From: Sphingomonas alpina | Lineage (GTDB): Bacteria > Pseudomonadota > Alphaproteobacteria > Sphingomonadales > Sphingomonadaceae | Direction of reading: 5' to 3' | NCBI RefSeq assembly: GCF_014490665.1 | Contig: NZ_CP061038.1 | Coordinates: 5,106,501 to 5,170,500, forward strand | DNA: 64,000 bases | In this document: positions 25,396-33,902 of the stretch, one piece after another | Layout: every line of letters starts with the position of its first letter | Position numbering within the stretch: position 1 is the stretch's first letter | Notes under the pieces: generated by a model | The model's input: the letters and a program-made list of their open reading frames with translations, nothing else | Databases searched by the model: none | Told to the model about the DNA's origin: nothing | Translations under genes and position numbers: made by a program

Positions 25396-28134
25396 ATGAC
25401 CGGGGGATCGACGGAACAGCTGCTGCGCAGCGCCTATGGCGCGGCGAATGCGCTGCTCGAACTCGAAACGAGAATAACCCAGGAAGCCCTCGAACGCACC
25501 GTCGACACGATAGTCGCGATGCCGCCCTACAGCAACGTCGATCGGACACGACTGCTGCGCGAACTCGAGGCGAAGAACAACACGCTCGTCGGCGGCTACT
25601 CGATCATCGACGACAAGGAATTCGTCGCCTGGGTAAAGAACGCGCGGGAAAGTCGGCCATTCGCGTTCTGGGAGCGGTATCGCCACTGGATGGACCGCGG
25701 CAAGCGCTGGGCGACCGGTCCGCTGGTTCAGATGGACCGCATGACCGACGACATTCTGGATCGCCTCCGGAATCCGGAGACGCCCGGCAGCTGGGATCGT
25801 CGCGGCCTCGTGGTGGGCGATGTCCAGTCCGGCAAGACCTCGAACTACACGGCGCTGATCTGCAAGGCGGTCGATGCCGGCTTCCCTCTCGTGATCGTGC
25901 TCGCCGGGGTTCACAACAGCCTGAGAAGTCAGACGCAGCTTCGTCTCGACGAGGGGTTTCTCGGCTTTGACACACGGCTCAGCCTGCTCGCCGACGATCA
26001 GGAAAATCAGCGCGTCGGCGCGGGCAAGATGCCAAGCGCACCGTTCCTGGTTGCGCATTCTCTTACGAGCAGCGCGGATGGCGGAGACTTTAAGGCCGCA
26101 ACTGCAAACGGCACGCGTCTGATCCCCGGCGGTCGCGACCCGATCATACTTGTCGTGAAGAAACGGGTCGGCATCCTCGAGAATCTGCTGGCCTGGGTCC
26201 AGTCGGTACGGGCGGTGGATGATCCGGGAACCCCCGGCGGCAAGATCGTACGCGACGTCCCCATGCTCGTCATCGACGACGAGGCGGACAATGCCTCGGC
26301 CAACACGAACGAATATCGCAACGATGACGGCACGATCGACGAGGATGCCGATCCGACTAAGACGAACCTGCTCATTCGGCGCCTTCTCGTCTCGTTCGAG
26401 AAGAGTGCCTATGTCGGCTATACGGCAACACCGTTCGCCAATGTGTTCATGCACCACGAGGCAACGCACAGGACCGGTGGGCCCGATCTGTTTCCGCGCA
26501 GCTTCATCATCAACCTTCCGTCGCCATCGAGCTATATCGGGCCCGAGAAGGTATTCGGCATCAGTCGCCCCGGCATCAATGGCGAGGCCGCGGGGTTGCC
26601 CATCATCCGACGCATCAAGGATGCCGAGGCGGTCTTTCCACCCGGACACAAGATGGACCTGCAGGTCCCGGACCTGCCCGCATCCCTGAAGGAAGCGATA
26701 CTGGCCTTCCTGCTGGTCTGCGCAGCGCGCCGCGTTCGCGGTGATGTCGATGTCGACAATTCGATGCTCGTGCACGTCACGCGACTGGTAGCGGTGCAGG
26801 ACAGGGTCGCAACGCGGATCGATGAACATCTGGTCGATATTGTCCGGCAGCTGGAGTTTCCGGGCACGGGCGGGAATGCCCTGGTGGAGCTCGAGAAGCT
26901 CTGGAAAACCGAGTTTGCTGCAAAGTCTGCTCAGCTGCGGGAGCAGCTGTCCGACCACGATCTGCCACCGGTCAAATGGAAGGATGTCAGGGATCAGCTC
27001 TTCGACGCCGCCAATCGCATCCGCGTTCGTCGCGTGAACGGATCTGCAAAGGACGCGCTCGACTATGCCGATCACCCGGGAGGGCTGTCGGTGATCGCGG
27101 TAGGTGGCGACAAGCTTTCGCGCGGACTTACCCTTGAAGGCCTGTCGGTCAGCTACTTCATCCGTACTACCAAGATGTACGACACCCTCATGCAGATGGG
27201 CCGCTGGTTCGGGTATCGGCCACGCTACGCCGACCTGTGCCGCCTCTATACCTCGCCCGTTCTGGTGCGCTGGTATCGCCATATCGCCACGGCGACTGCC
27301 GAACTCCGCGAGGAGTTCGATCTGGCCTTCAATACCGGTCAGACGCCCCTCCAGTTCGGCCACCGCGTTCGCACGCATCCCGATGGCCTGCTCATCACGG
27401 CTGCTAACAAGATGCGCGCCGGCACGCGCGTTCGGGCCGGGTTCTCCGGAACGATCTCGGAGACGGTCTCCTTCGAGGAAATGCAGGCGCAGACAAACTA
27501 CAACGCCTTTGCCGCATTTCTTGGCAGCCTGCCGCCGCGCGCGGGCACCGGGCGGCAAGAATGGGATGATGTCGATGGAGGCGATATCGTTGCCCTGCTC
27601 CGTCAGCTCGAGACGTCCCGCGACTCCTGGAAGGCCAATGCCCGAGCTCTCGCCGAGTATGTCGCCAACCGGGTCTCGGCCGGGAGGCTTCGCAAGTGGA
27701 CGGTCGTGCTGGCCGGCCAGGGCCGGTCGAAGGTTGCTCGCAAGGTCGGCCCCTATGAAGTCACGCTGACCGACCGCCAGACGCACATGCAGGGTGATGA
27801 CGGGAAGATCACCATCGGACGGCTCGTCAGTCCCGCGGACGAGACTGTCGATCTCGACCGTGCCGCCCAGAAGCGGGCGATGGAGGAAACGCTCGAGGCA
27901 TGGGAAAGGAAGCCGGACCCGAAGAAGGATCGGCCGCAGACGGCGAGCGGCCCGTTCATTCGCCGACAGCGAAGCCCTGATCGTGGCCTGCTGATCATCT
28001 ATCCGATCGACGCAGGGCTGCCAGACAACCTTCCCCTGATGGGCTTCGCCATCAGCTTCCCCTTCGACTCGGAAGCGCCGCTGATCGACTATGCGGAGAA
28101 CAGCGTGAAACAGCTCGAGAGCATCTTCGAGTGA
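25396..28134 (+). CDS. Z1 domain superfamily-II helicase-like protein
   Basis: I prefer the ATG at 25396 (912 residues) over 25381 because GAGAGGAAGAG precedes it at the right distance. The protein has a helicase core: GDVQSGKT at 141-148 (Walker A), LVIDDEADN around 294-298 (Walker B), YTATPFANV (motif III), and the Z1 hallmark GGDKLSRGLTLEGL followed by MQMGRWFGYR (motif VI arginines). Z1 proteins are predicted DNA translocases in MORC/MutL-type restriction systems. It is encoded between the MORC-like ATPase and the DUF4420 protein, ending in a GTGA overlap. It likely moves along DNA and delivers it to the nuclease; there is no direct evidence for directionality. Confidence 0.9.
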   Translation: MTGGSTEQLLRSAYGAANALLELETRITQEALERTVDTIVAMPPYSNVDRTRLLRELEAKNNTLVGGYSIIDDKEFVAWVKNARESRPFAFWERYRHWMDRGKRWATGPLVQMDRMTDDILDRLRNPETPGSWDRRGLVVGDVQSGKTSNYTALICKAVDAGFPLVIVLAGVHNSLRSQTQLRLDEGFLGFDTRLSLLADDQENQRVGAGKMPSAPFLVAHSLTSSADGGDFKAATANGTRLIPGGRDPIILVVKKRVGILENLLAWVQSVRAVDDPGTPGGKIVRDVPMLVIDDEADNASANTNEYRNDDGTIDEDADPTKTNLLIRRLLVSFEKSAYVGYTATPFANVFMHHEATHRTGGPDLFPRSFIINLPSPSSYIGPEKVFGISRPGINGEAAGLPIIRRIKDAEAVFPPGHKMDLQVPDLPASLKEAILAFLLVCAARRVRGDVDVDNSMLVHVTRLVAVQDRVATRIDEHLVDIVRQLEFPGTGGNALVELEKLWKTEFAAKSAQLREQLSDHDLPPVKWKDVRDQLFDAANRIRVRRVNGSAKDALDYADHPGGLSVIAVGGDKLSRGLTLEGLSVSYFIRTTKMYDTLMQMGRWFGYRPRYADLCRLYTSPVLVRWYRHIATATAELREEFDLAFNTGQTPLQFGHRVRTHPDGLLITAANKMRAGTRVRAGFSGTISETVSFEEMQAQTNYNAFAAFLGSLPPRAGTGRQEWDDVDGGDIVALLRQLETSRDSWKANARALAEYVANRVSAGRLRKWTVVLAGQGRSKVARKVGPYEVTLTDRQTHMQGDDGKITIGRLVSPADETVDLDRAAQKRAMEETLEAWERKPDPKKDRPQTASGPFIRRQRSPDRGLLIIYPIDAGLPDNLPLMGFAISFPFDSEAPLIDYAENSVKQLESIFE

Positions 28135-29144
28135 CGCCCGAGCGACTGCTGGACGCCTGGCGAAGCCTTGGCGAAGAGCCGGCCCAGGCGGCGGGGATTC
28201 AGCGTGTCCGCGTGGATACCGAGGCGGCCGCCGACATCTTCGCCTGCGTCTTCTGGCCGGGTGGCCGTCCCGGACTGCTGATCGAGGGTGACGGTGCGCA
28301 TCGCCCGGCGGATGATCGGATCCCGACATGCCGAGGGGTCAGAACGGTTCACGAGATCGTCGCGGCTCCGCGCGAACGGACCGTCCTGCGCGTCATGCTC
28401 GAGGACGACCGGCTTCTCGACATCTTCGCGGTGCTGTCTGCCGATCTGGTAGAGGCTGCCATTGCGCCCGGCACGGTGGCCGCGGCGTTGCGTCGCTGCA
28501 TCGATCGCTTGTGCATGTGGCAGGGGCTCTTCGAACGTGTACCTGCCGAGGGAATGTCGGAGGAAAGACAGCGCGGCATGCTCGGCGAGCTTCTGATCCT
28601 CGAAACGCTGTTTCTCGAGCACTTGGATCCGATCGTAGCCGTGACCTCCTGGGTCGGGCCGGACCCCGCACATCAGGACTTCATCCACGGTGGCACGGCG
28701 ATCGAGGTGAAGACCAGTCTTGCCAAACGGCATGCGCGCATCGTCATCGCCAACGAGAAGCAGCTCGACGAACGGCCGCACCGGACACTGGTGCTGGCAC
28801 ACCTGCGGCTCGACGAAAGCGCGAGCCTCGGCGAAGCCCTCCCGACGGTTGTCGATCGCCTTCGCCACGCGCTTGCCGGGGACCCCGTCGCGTCGCGGAT
28901 GTTCGATGACCGCCTGATGCTCGGAGGCTATCTCGATGTGCACGTCCCGCTGTATCTTCCCAATCGCTGGCGCGTATCCTCCGTCCGATTCTACCGCGTG
29001 CACGGAGACTTTCCGCGGCTGACCGAGAACAACCTGCCGCCCGGCGTCGGCGACATCCAGTATTCCATCATCGCGGACGATCTTGGGGCCTTCGAGATTT
29101 CGCAGGAGGAAACCGCCGTGCTTCTGGAGGCCGAGAATGGCTGA
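28131..29144 (+). CDS. DUF4420 PD-(D/E)XK motif protein
   Basis: This 337-residue protein begins with GTG overlapping the Z1 stop by four bases. Its core shows a nuclease-like pattern: RGMLGELLILE with an acidic helix, then DFIHGGTAIEVKTS, where Asp, Glu and Lys fit the D-(X)n-E-X-K active site. DUF4420 (PD-(D/E)XK motif) proteins are regular partners of Z1 and MORC/MutL proteins. It is the best candidate for the DNA-cleaving subunit of the locus. It ends in an eight-base overlap with the AIPR gene, which has its own ribosome site inside this coding sequence. Confidence 0.85.
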   Translation: MTPERLLDAWRSLGEEPAQAAGIQRVRVDTEAAADIFACVFWPGGRPGLLIEGDGAHRPADDRIPTCRGVRTVHEIVAAPRERTVLRVMLEDDRLLDIFAVLSADLVEAAIAPGTVAAALRRCIDRLCMWQGLFERVPAEGMSEERQRGMLGELLILETLFLEHLDPIVAVTSWVGPDPAHQDFIHGGTAIEVKTSLAKRHARIVIANEKQLDERPHRTLVLAHLRLDESASLGEALPTVVDRLRHALAGDPVASRMFDDRLMLGGYLDVHVPLYLPNRWRVSSVRFYRVHGDFPRLTENNLPPGVGDIQYSIIADDLGAFEISQEETAVLLEAENG

Positions 29145-31179
29145 AATCGACGACCTGCGTGTCTATGCCGTCAACATCCTGCAGGACGTCATCGCGCGGG
29201 CCGATGCCGCAGAGGACGGGGCACTGCGAGCGGAAGCCTTTGCCGAACTGATGTTCGAGCACCTCGTCGATGCCGGCGAGATCGATGACGGCATTCCATG
29301 CGCTGTCGAGGGGCGCGGAATACGCTGCTCCGGTTACTTCCTCTCGGAAGACAACGACCGGCTTGATCTGTTTCTCGCGATTCCGCAGCTCGACGGGACC
29401 GCCTCGACCGTCCTCAAGGCGGATATCGATGCTGCCTTTCGACGCATCGGGACATATCTGGAGAAGGCGCTGACCGGCCTGCACAAGGAACGCGAGGAAG
29501 CGCTGACGGGCTACGACATGACGCGAGCGATCTGGGAGGCTCGCGACGACCTCAGTCACGTCCGCCTGTTCGTCATTACCGATGGCCTTGCCGGCATCGA
29601 TCAGATCGAGAGCCGGATGGTGGGCTCGATCGAGGTTTCCAGCCATCTCTGGGATCTCCGGCGACTGCATCGCGCCGTGTCCTCCGGTTCGAACCGGGAG
29701 CCGATTCATGTCGATTTCCCGAAGCTCGGCGGCGCCGTTCGCTGCATCGTCGCGACCCCGCCGGGCGGCGGCTATCGCTGTCTCATGACGATGCTGCCCG
29801 GCAATCTGCTCGTCGAAATGTACCGGCAGCATGGCCCGCGCCTGCTCGAGCGCAACGTTCGCAGCTTTCTGCAGCTCAAGGGAAAGGTGAATCAGGGAAT
29901 CCGCAAGACGATCATCGACGAGCCGCAGATGTTCCTTGCCTTCAACAACGGGCTTTCCGTCACGGCGAGCGGGCTCAGGATCGAGGACCATGGCGATGGT
30001 ACGGCCGACCTGATCGCCGCGGACGACTTCCAGATCGTGAACGGCGGTCAGACGACGGGGTCGATCTTCCGTGCGTGGAGAAAGGACAAGGCGGATGCCA
30101 GCCTGCTCCAGGTTCCGGTCAAGATCACGGAGATACTGAGCGACGGCGATATCGAGGATATCGCGCCCCGCATTTCCCAGTCGGCGAACAACCAGAACAA
30201 GGTCAACATGGCTGACTTCTCGTCGAACCATCCGTTTCACAGGAAGATGCAGGAGCTTTCACGATCCATCTGGGCTCCACCCATCAGGGGAATGCAGCGG
30301 CAGTCCCGGTGGTTCTACGAACGTGCGCGTGGGCAGTATCATGATGCGCTTGCCGAAAACACGACCGAGGCCGAGCGGCGGAAGTGGGAACTGATTCATC
30401 CCCGCAATCAGCTCGTCACGAAGACCGATCTCGCAAAATACGAGCACAGCTGGTCGCAGCTCCCCCATATCGTCAGCCGTGGCGGCCAGAAGTGCTATCT
30501 CGATTTCATGGATGCGCTCGATCAGCGCGGCGCATACGAACCGGACGAACCCTATTTCGAGCGCGCCATCGCGCGCGCCATTCTCTTTCGGCAGACAGAG
30601 AAGATCGTCTCGCGGCAGAAGTTCGGCGGTTATCGTGCCAACATTGTAACCTATTCTCTCGCCTGGCTTTCCCATCACACGGCCAAGCGGATCGATCTCG
30701 AGGCGATCTGGTCCTCGCAGGAGCTGCCGCCCGCGCTGGCGGCATTCCTCGAGGTACTGAGCGTGCACGCCCATGCCCATGTGACCACGCCACCCGGCGG
30801 CCAGAACGTCACCGAGTGGTGCAAGAAGGAGGCGTGCTGGGAAGCATTCCGGGAAAGGGCCATCCCGATTCCGGAGGAGGTCGAAGCGGGTCTGGTATCG
30901 CGCGACCGTGCGCACGTTGCAGGGTCGAGCAGCGTTCTGGAAGAGCAGACCAGCGCCGCCGAGAGCGAACAGGTGGACCGCGTGGCAGCGGTGCCCGCAC
31001 AGACCTGGTTCGATCTGGCAGCCTGGGCCAAGGATACCCAGACATTGCAACCCTGGGAGCGATCCCTGTCGTTCAGTCTGGGCCGGGTGGCAGGGTCCGG
31101 CAAGAAGCCGACCCGCAAGCAGGCGGCGCACGGCGAGAAGATCATCGCGCAGGCCCGGTCACTCGGATTCCGGGGGTAA
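29137..31179 (+). CDS. AIPR family protein (abortive infection phage resistance)
   Basis: The ATG at 29137 (680 residues) follows GGAGG at nine bases; the frame is open to 29083 but that part overlaps DUF4420. The family core is clear: FLAFNNGLSVTASGL from about 267, and IVNGGQTTGSIFRAW from about 300, followed by ISQSANNQNKVNMADFSSNHPFH. The C-terminal 200 residues are charged, with a basic tail (KKPTRKQAAHGEK). AIPR proteins occur in phage-defence loci; their biochemical activity is poorly known. It closes the MTase-MORC-Z1-DUF4420-AIPR operon, in which every junction overlaps or is only a few bases long. Confidence 0.9.
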   Translation: MAEIDDLRVYAVNILQDVIARADAAEDGALRAEAFAELMFEHLVDAGEIDDGIPCAVEGRGIRCSGYFLSEDNDRLDLFLAIPQLDGTASTVLKADIDAAFRRIGTYLEKALTGLHKEREEALTGYDMTRAIWEARDDLSHVRLFVITDGLAGIDQIESRMVGSIEVSSHLWDLRRLHRAVSSGSNREPIHVDFPKLGGAVRCIVATPPGGGYRCLMTMLPGNLLVEMYRQHGPRLLERNVRSFLQLKGKVNQGIRKTIIDEPQMFLAFNNGLSVTASGLRIEDHGDGTADLIAADDFQIVNGGQTTGSIFRAWRKDKADASLLQVPVKITEILSDGDIEDIAPRISQSANNQNKVNMADFSSNHPFHRKMQELSRSIWAPPIRGMQRQSRWFYERARGQYHDALAENTTEAERRKWELIHPRNQLVTKTDLAKYEHSWSQLPHIVSRGGQKCYLDFMDALDQRGAYEPDEPYFERAIARAILFRQTEKIVSRQKFGGYRANIVTYSLAWLSHHTAKRIDLEAIWSSQELPPALAAFLEVLSVHAHAHVTTPPGGQNVTEWCKKEACWEAFRERAIPIPEEVEAGLVSRDRAHVAGSSSVLEEQTSAAESEQVDRVAAVPAQTWFDLAAWAKDTQTLQPWERSLSFSLGRVAGSGKKPTRKQAAHGEKIIAQARSLGFRG

Positions 31180-31266
31180 GGCAGGTTGTCCCGATGCTGA
31201 TCGCCGAGGCGAAATCCCTGGCTGGCGGAAGGCGGCATCGAGAGCTAGCGGCGAAGGGAGAGATTC

Positions 31267-31812
31267 GTGCTTCATCATGCTGATGTCGAGATCAGGCGGG
31301 ATGTGGACCCGGCCTGTTTCGCTCCGTTGACGGAGAGGCAGGCCGCCGGTGAATCCGGCATGGAGGTCAATCATCAGTATGTCGATGTTCGCGGCTGCTC
31401 GATCGAGGACGCGCGCCAGGCCCTGACGGAGGAGGCGGAGTTTCTGGAGGAGCTGGAAGCGTCCGGCTGGGATGGAGGCGTGGCGGACCAGCTGATGGAC
31501 GATGCCTATGAATCGGAGTTTCTGTTCGGCTTCGATGTCGGCACGGCCGGCGCGATCTTCGCTCTCTCCGCAGCGGGGGCCGTGCCGATTACCAGCTGCA
31601 ACGGCGGTGTGATCGATGGCGAAAGGCACGCGAGCGATGTCCCCACCATCCTGTTCTCTGCGACACCGGAGATTTTGCCGCCGATCCTTCGAGCGGCGGC
31701 CGCGGCCGATGCCGGGCTGATCAATAACGATGGCAACGTGGAGCTGTTTGCCGACTGGCTTCCCAAGCTGCATGCATTTGCCGGCCAGCTTCTCGCCGAG
31801 CTGGAGCGCTGA
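31267..31812 (+). CDS. Conserved hypothetical protein in the defence island
   Basis: The 181-residue reading starts at a GTG with AAGGGAGAG just upstream; an internal ATG at 31360 is an alternative. The recognisable core is FGFDVGTAGAIFALSAAGAVPITSCNGG, then a short stretch with a His and FSATPEILPPILRAA. I have seen this kind of alpha/beta core as a widespread unnamed protein near defence or mobile genes, but no function is established and I cannot name the family. The two Ala/Gly-rich helices and the SCNGG loop suggest an enzyme-like fold. It lies 87 bases after the AIPR gene and 230 before abiEi. Confidence 0.55.
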   Translation: MLHHADVEIRRDVDPACFAPLTERQAAGESGMEVNHQYVDVRGCSIEDARQALTEEAEFLEELEASGWDGGVADQLMDDAYESEFLFGFDVGTAGAIFALSAAGAVPITSCNGGVIDGERHASDVPTILFSATPEILPPILRAAAAADAGLINNDGNVELFADWLPKLHAFAGQLLAELER

Positions 31813-31880
31813 CCGGGCTCCACTGAAGCGGGTTTTCGGTGGTTCGCTGATTGGGAGCGCCCCCGGCTAGACGAGAACCC

Positions 31881-32040
31881 GTTACAAAACCTGGGTGTGC
31901 ATGAAACGAGACCCAGGTTATGTCACGCTCCGTCATGTTACAAAACCTGGGTATGAAGGAAACGAGACCCAGGTTATGTCACGCCACCCAGCGTTACAAA
32001 ACCTGGGTATGATCGAAACGAGACCCAGGATATGTCACGC
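31881..32040 (+). promoter_or_regulatory. Three tandem 48-bp palindromic repeats: probable AbiEi operators
   Basis: Units at 31881-31928, 31937-31984 and 31993-32040 recur with a 56-base period. Each starts GTTACAAAACCTGGGT and carries AACCTGGGT paired with ACCCAGGTT around a short loop, then ATGTCACGC. The third copy has AGGA in place of AGGT, breaks one arm pair, and ends one base before the abiEi ATG, so AGGA may serve as its ribosome site. AbiEi antitoxins are known to bind inverted repeats in their own promoter; three copies would suit cooperative autoregulation. Confidence 0.8.
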
Positions 32041-32041
32041 C

Positions 32042-32662
32042 ATGGACCGGCTTGAACAAACCCAGCGCGAGCAGCTCAGCGCCTTCCTGGACACCAGTCC
32101 GATCGTTCGCGCCTACGAACTCCGAAATGCCGGGATCGCCGGAGAGACAATCAGGCGTGCTGTCCAGAGTGGTGAACTTGTTCGCATAGCACGCGGCCTC
32201 TATCAGCGCGCCGACAGTGAGGTCGAAACCGAGCAGGCGCTGGCCGAAGCTGCGAAGCGGGTTCCAAAGGGCGTCATCGCCATGATTTCGGCGCTCGCCT
32301 TTCATGGGCTGACCGATCAGATGCCGCGCAGGATATGGGTCGCGATCAGCGCAAGGGACTGGGCGCCGGTTCCTTCATACCCGCCAATTCGCATCGTCGA
32401 GCTTCGCGACAAGTACATGCAGCACGGGATCGAGCATCATCCGATTTCGGGCGTGGATGTTCCGATCTTCTCGGTGTCGAAGACGCTTGCCGACGTCTTC
32501 CGCAACAGCAAGCTGGTCGATCGCTCCGTCGCGGTCGAGGGGCTGCGGGCCGCACTCGATCAGCGGAAGGCTACACCGGGTGAAATCGCCGATGCCGCAA
32601 TGGCGGCCGACTCGTGGAGGATCATGCGACCCTATCTCGAGGCACTGACCTCGAATGGCTAA
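32042..32662 (+). CDS. abiEi: Type IV toxin-antitoxin system antitoxin AbiEi
   Basis: From the ATG at 32042 the protein has 206 residues. The N-terminal part is a winged helix (SPIVRAYELRNAGIAGETIRRAVQSGELVRIARGLYQ), followed by the AbiEi C-terminal domain with PKGVIAMISALAFHGLTDQMP, RRIWVAI and the segment VPIFSVSKTLADVFRNSKLVD. The antitoxin counteracts AbiEii and represses the pair by binding inverted repeats; three such repeats lie directly upstream. It overlaps the toxin gene by eight bases. The longer open frame to 31895 runs through the operator repeats and is not protein-like. Confidence 0.92.
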   Translation: MDRLEQTQREQLSAFLDTSPIVRAYELRNAGIAGETIRRAVQSGELVRIARGLYQRADSEVETEQALAEAAKRVPKGVIAMISALAFHGLTDQMPRRIWVAISARDWAPVPSYPPIRIVELRDKYMQHGIEHHPISGVDVPIFSVSKTLADVFRNSKLVDRSVAVEGLRAALDQRKATPGEIADAAMAADSWRIMRPYLEALTSNG

Positions 32663-33536
32663 GGGCACAAATCGCGCAGCCTCGATCAAGCAGCAGCTCC
32701 TGAACCTCGCCCGCGCGGAAGGCAGGGTATATGACGTCGTACTGGTTCGGTACGCGCTCGAACGGCTGCTCTATCGAATCTCGATCTCGGAAATGCGGGA
32801 CCGATTCATCCTGAAGGGCGGCATGCTGGTCACCCTGTGGATCGAAGGTGGAAATCGGGAAACGCGCGACGTCGACTTCCTCGGATACGGTGATTCCGAC
32901 GAGAGAAAGCTTCGCGATGCGTTCGCCGAAATCATGGCCATCGATGTCGACGATGGGCTTGTGTTCGATATCGAGGGGCTGCGAGCCACGGCCATCCGCG
33001 AAGAGATGGAATATGGCGGCGTGCGGCTGCGCACGACGGCTTATCTCGAGCGGTCCCGGATTCCGGTCACTATCGATATAGGGTTCGGCGACGCACTGGC
33101 GGCATCCGCCCCTTCTCTCGCCTACCCCTCGCTGCTTGGAATGGAAGCTCCGCAGATAAGAACCTATCCACCGACAGCAGTGATTGCGGAGAAATTCCAG
33201 GCCATGGTCGCCCTCGGGGTCGCGAACGGTCGCATGAAGGACTATTTCGATCTCTGGGCGATTCCGAGAGCGGTGGAGCTTGATGAAACGGCTCTTGATG
33301 CAGCCATCCAGGCGACATTCGAACGACGTCAGACCGACATTCCGGTGGGACGGCCGCCCGGACTTTCGCCGGCCCTGACAGGCGACGAAACCAAGCAGCG
33401 CCAGTGGCGAGCGTATGCGCAGTCGATCGACCTGGAGAGCCTGACTCTCGAGGAGGTCGTCGAAGCAGCATGGGCGCTGGTCGGCCCCTCATGCGCGCGC
33501 ATTGGAGCACGGGGAAACAGCTCGCCCGAATCATGA
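32655..33536 (+). CDS. abiEii: AbiEii/AbiGii family nucleotidyltransferase toxin
   Basis: The 293-residue protein has the DNA polymerase beta-like nucleotidyltransferase core: FILKGGMLVTLW followed by TRDVDFLGYG, with the two metal-binding Asp residues. Further on are VTIDIGFGD and VIAEKFQAMVALGVANGRMKDYFDLW, the remaining AbiEii motifs with catalytic Lys and Asp. AbiEii toxins block growth during phage infection by modifying a nucleotide-linked target; relatives add nucleotides to tRNA. All motif residues look intact. It is the last gene of the island before the attachment site. Confidence 0.92.
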   Translation: MAKGTNRAASIKQQLLNLARAEGRVYDVVLVRYALERLLYRISISEMRDRFILKGGMLVTLWIEGGNRETRDVDFLGYGDSDERKLRDAFAEIMAIDVDDGLVFDIEGLRATAIREEMEYGGVRLRTTAYLERSRIPVTIDIGFGDALAASAPSLAYPSLLGMEAPQIRTYPPTAVIAEKFQAMVALGVANGRMKDYFDLWAIPRAVELDETALDAAIQATFERRQTDIPVGRPPGLSPALTGDETKQRQWRAYAQSIDLESLTLEEVVEAAWALVGPSCARIGARGNSSPES

Positions 33537-33614
33537 TTGTCGGATAGTCGCCGGGCCGGACGTGCGTAGCAGGAAAGGGCAAAGGGACTCGAACCGCCCC
33601 GCGAAAGAAGCTTC

Positions 33615-33634
33615 ATGGTATCAACGATGGTATC
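33615..33634 (+). repeat. Paired ATGGTATC direct repeats, right island end (candidate integrase arm sites)
   Basis: ATGGTATC at 33615-33622 and 33627-33634 repeats the 8-mer and the 12-base spacing seen at 11005-11024 near the left end. Both pairs point the same way and lie just inside the attachment sites. Confidence 0.5.
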
Positions 33635-33686
33635 GACAATGAGGCTCCGGGATTATTCGATTGTTTTCAGCATGTTATATTGCTGT

Positions 33687-33712
33687 TTCGAGTCCTCTTC
33701 TGGCACCATTTG
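33687..33712 (+). other. Right attachment site of the genomic island (attR)
   Basis: TTCGAGTCCTCTTCT followed by GGCACCATTTG reproduces the tRNA-Leu 3' end and four downstream bases, but lacks one G of the GGG in the acceptor stem. No tRNA body precedes it. It marks the far end of a 22.8 kb element that begins at 10878. Confidence 0.85.
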
Positions 33713-33715
33713 CTG

Positions 33716-33735
33716 CCTCTGGATTCGTCCAGAGG
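33716..33735 (+). terminator. Stable hairpin next to attR, possibly the displaced tRNA-Leu terminator
   Basis: CCTCTGGA and TCCAGAGG form a perfect 8-bp stem with a TTCG tetraloop, only three bases after attR. Before insertion this sequence would have followed the tRNA-Leu gene directly. No T-run follows, so it may be a processing or weak termination signal. Confidence 0.4.
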
Positions 33736-33820
33736 CGCCAAGCAAGCGGCTGGTTTCGCAGCATAATTTCATCAACGATCGCTGGCAACCGCCCGGTTGA
33801 TCCAATTGATTCCGGCAAAA

Positions 33821-33848
33821 GACACAAAATAGAGTCTCATTTTGTGTC
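33821..33848. repeat. 10-bp perfect inverted repeat
   Basis: GACACAAAAT and ATTTTGTGTC are separated by eight bases. There is no T-run on either side and no gene start close by, so it is neither a clear terminator nor an assignable operator. Confidence 0.4.
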
Positions 33849-33902
33849 TGCTGGGCGGATCCGGAGAAACCGGGATCACGATGATGCTGACACAACTCCA
33901 CA

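Noticed and set aside
25318-28329. 1003-codon minus-strand open frame
   Set aside because: Lies opposite the Z1 gene, which has all helicase motifs; the antisense product looks like codon-bias shadow.
30384-31283. 299-codon plus-strand open frame
   Set aside because: Shifted frame inside the AIPR gene; low-complexity Arg/Ser/Gly translation.
31881-32040. Three spaced repeats considered as a CRISPR array
   Set aside because: Units are 48 bp with only 8-base spacers, palindromic, and sit on the abiEi promoter; no cas genes are near.
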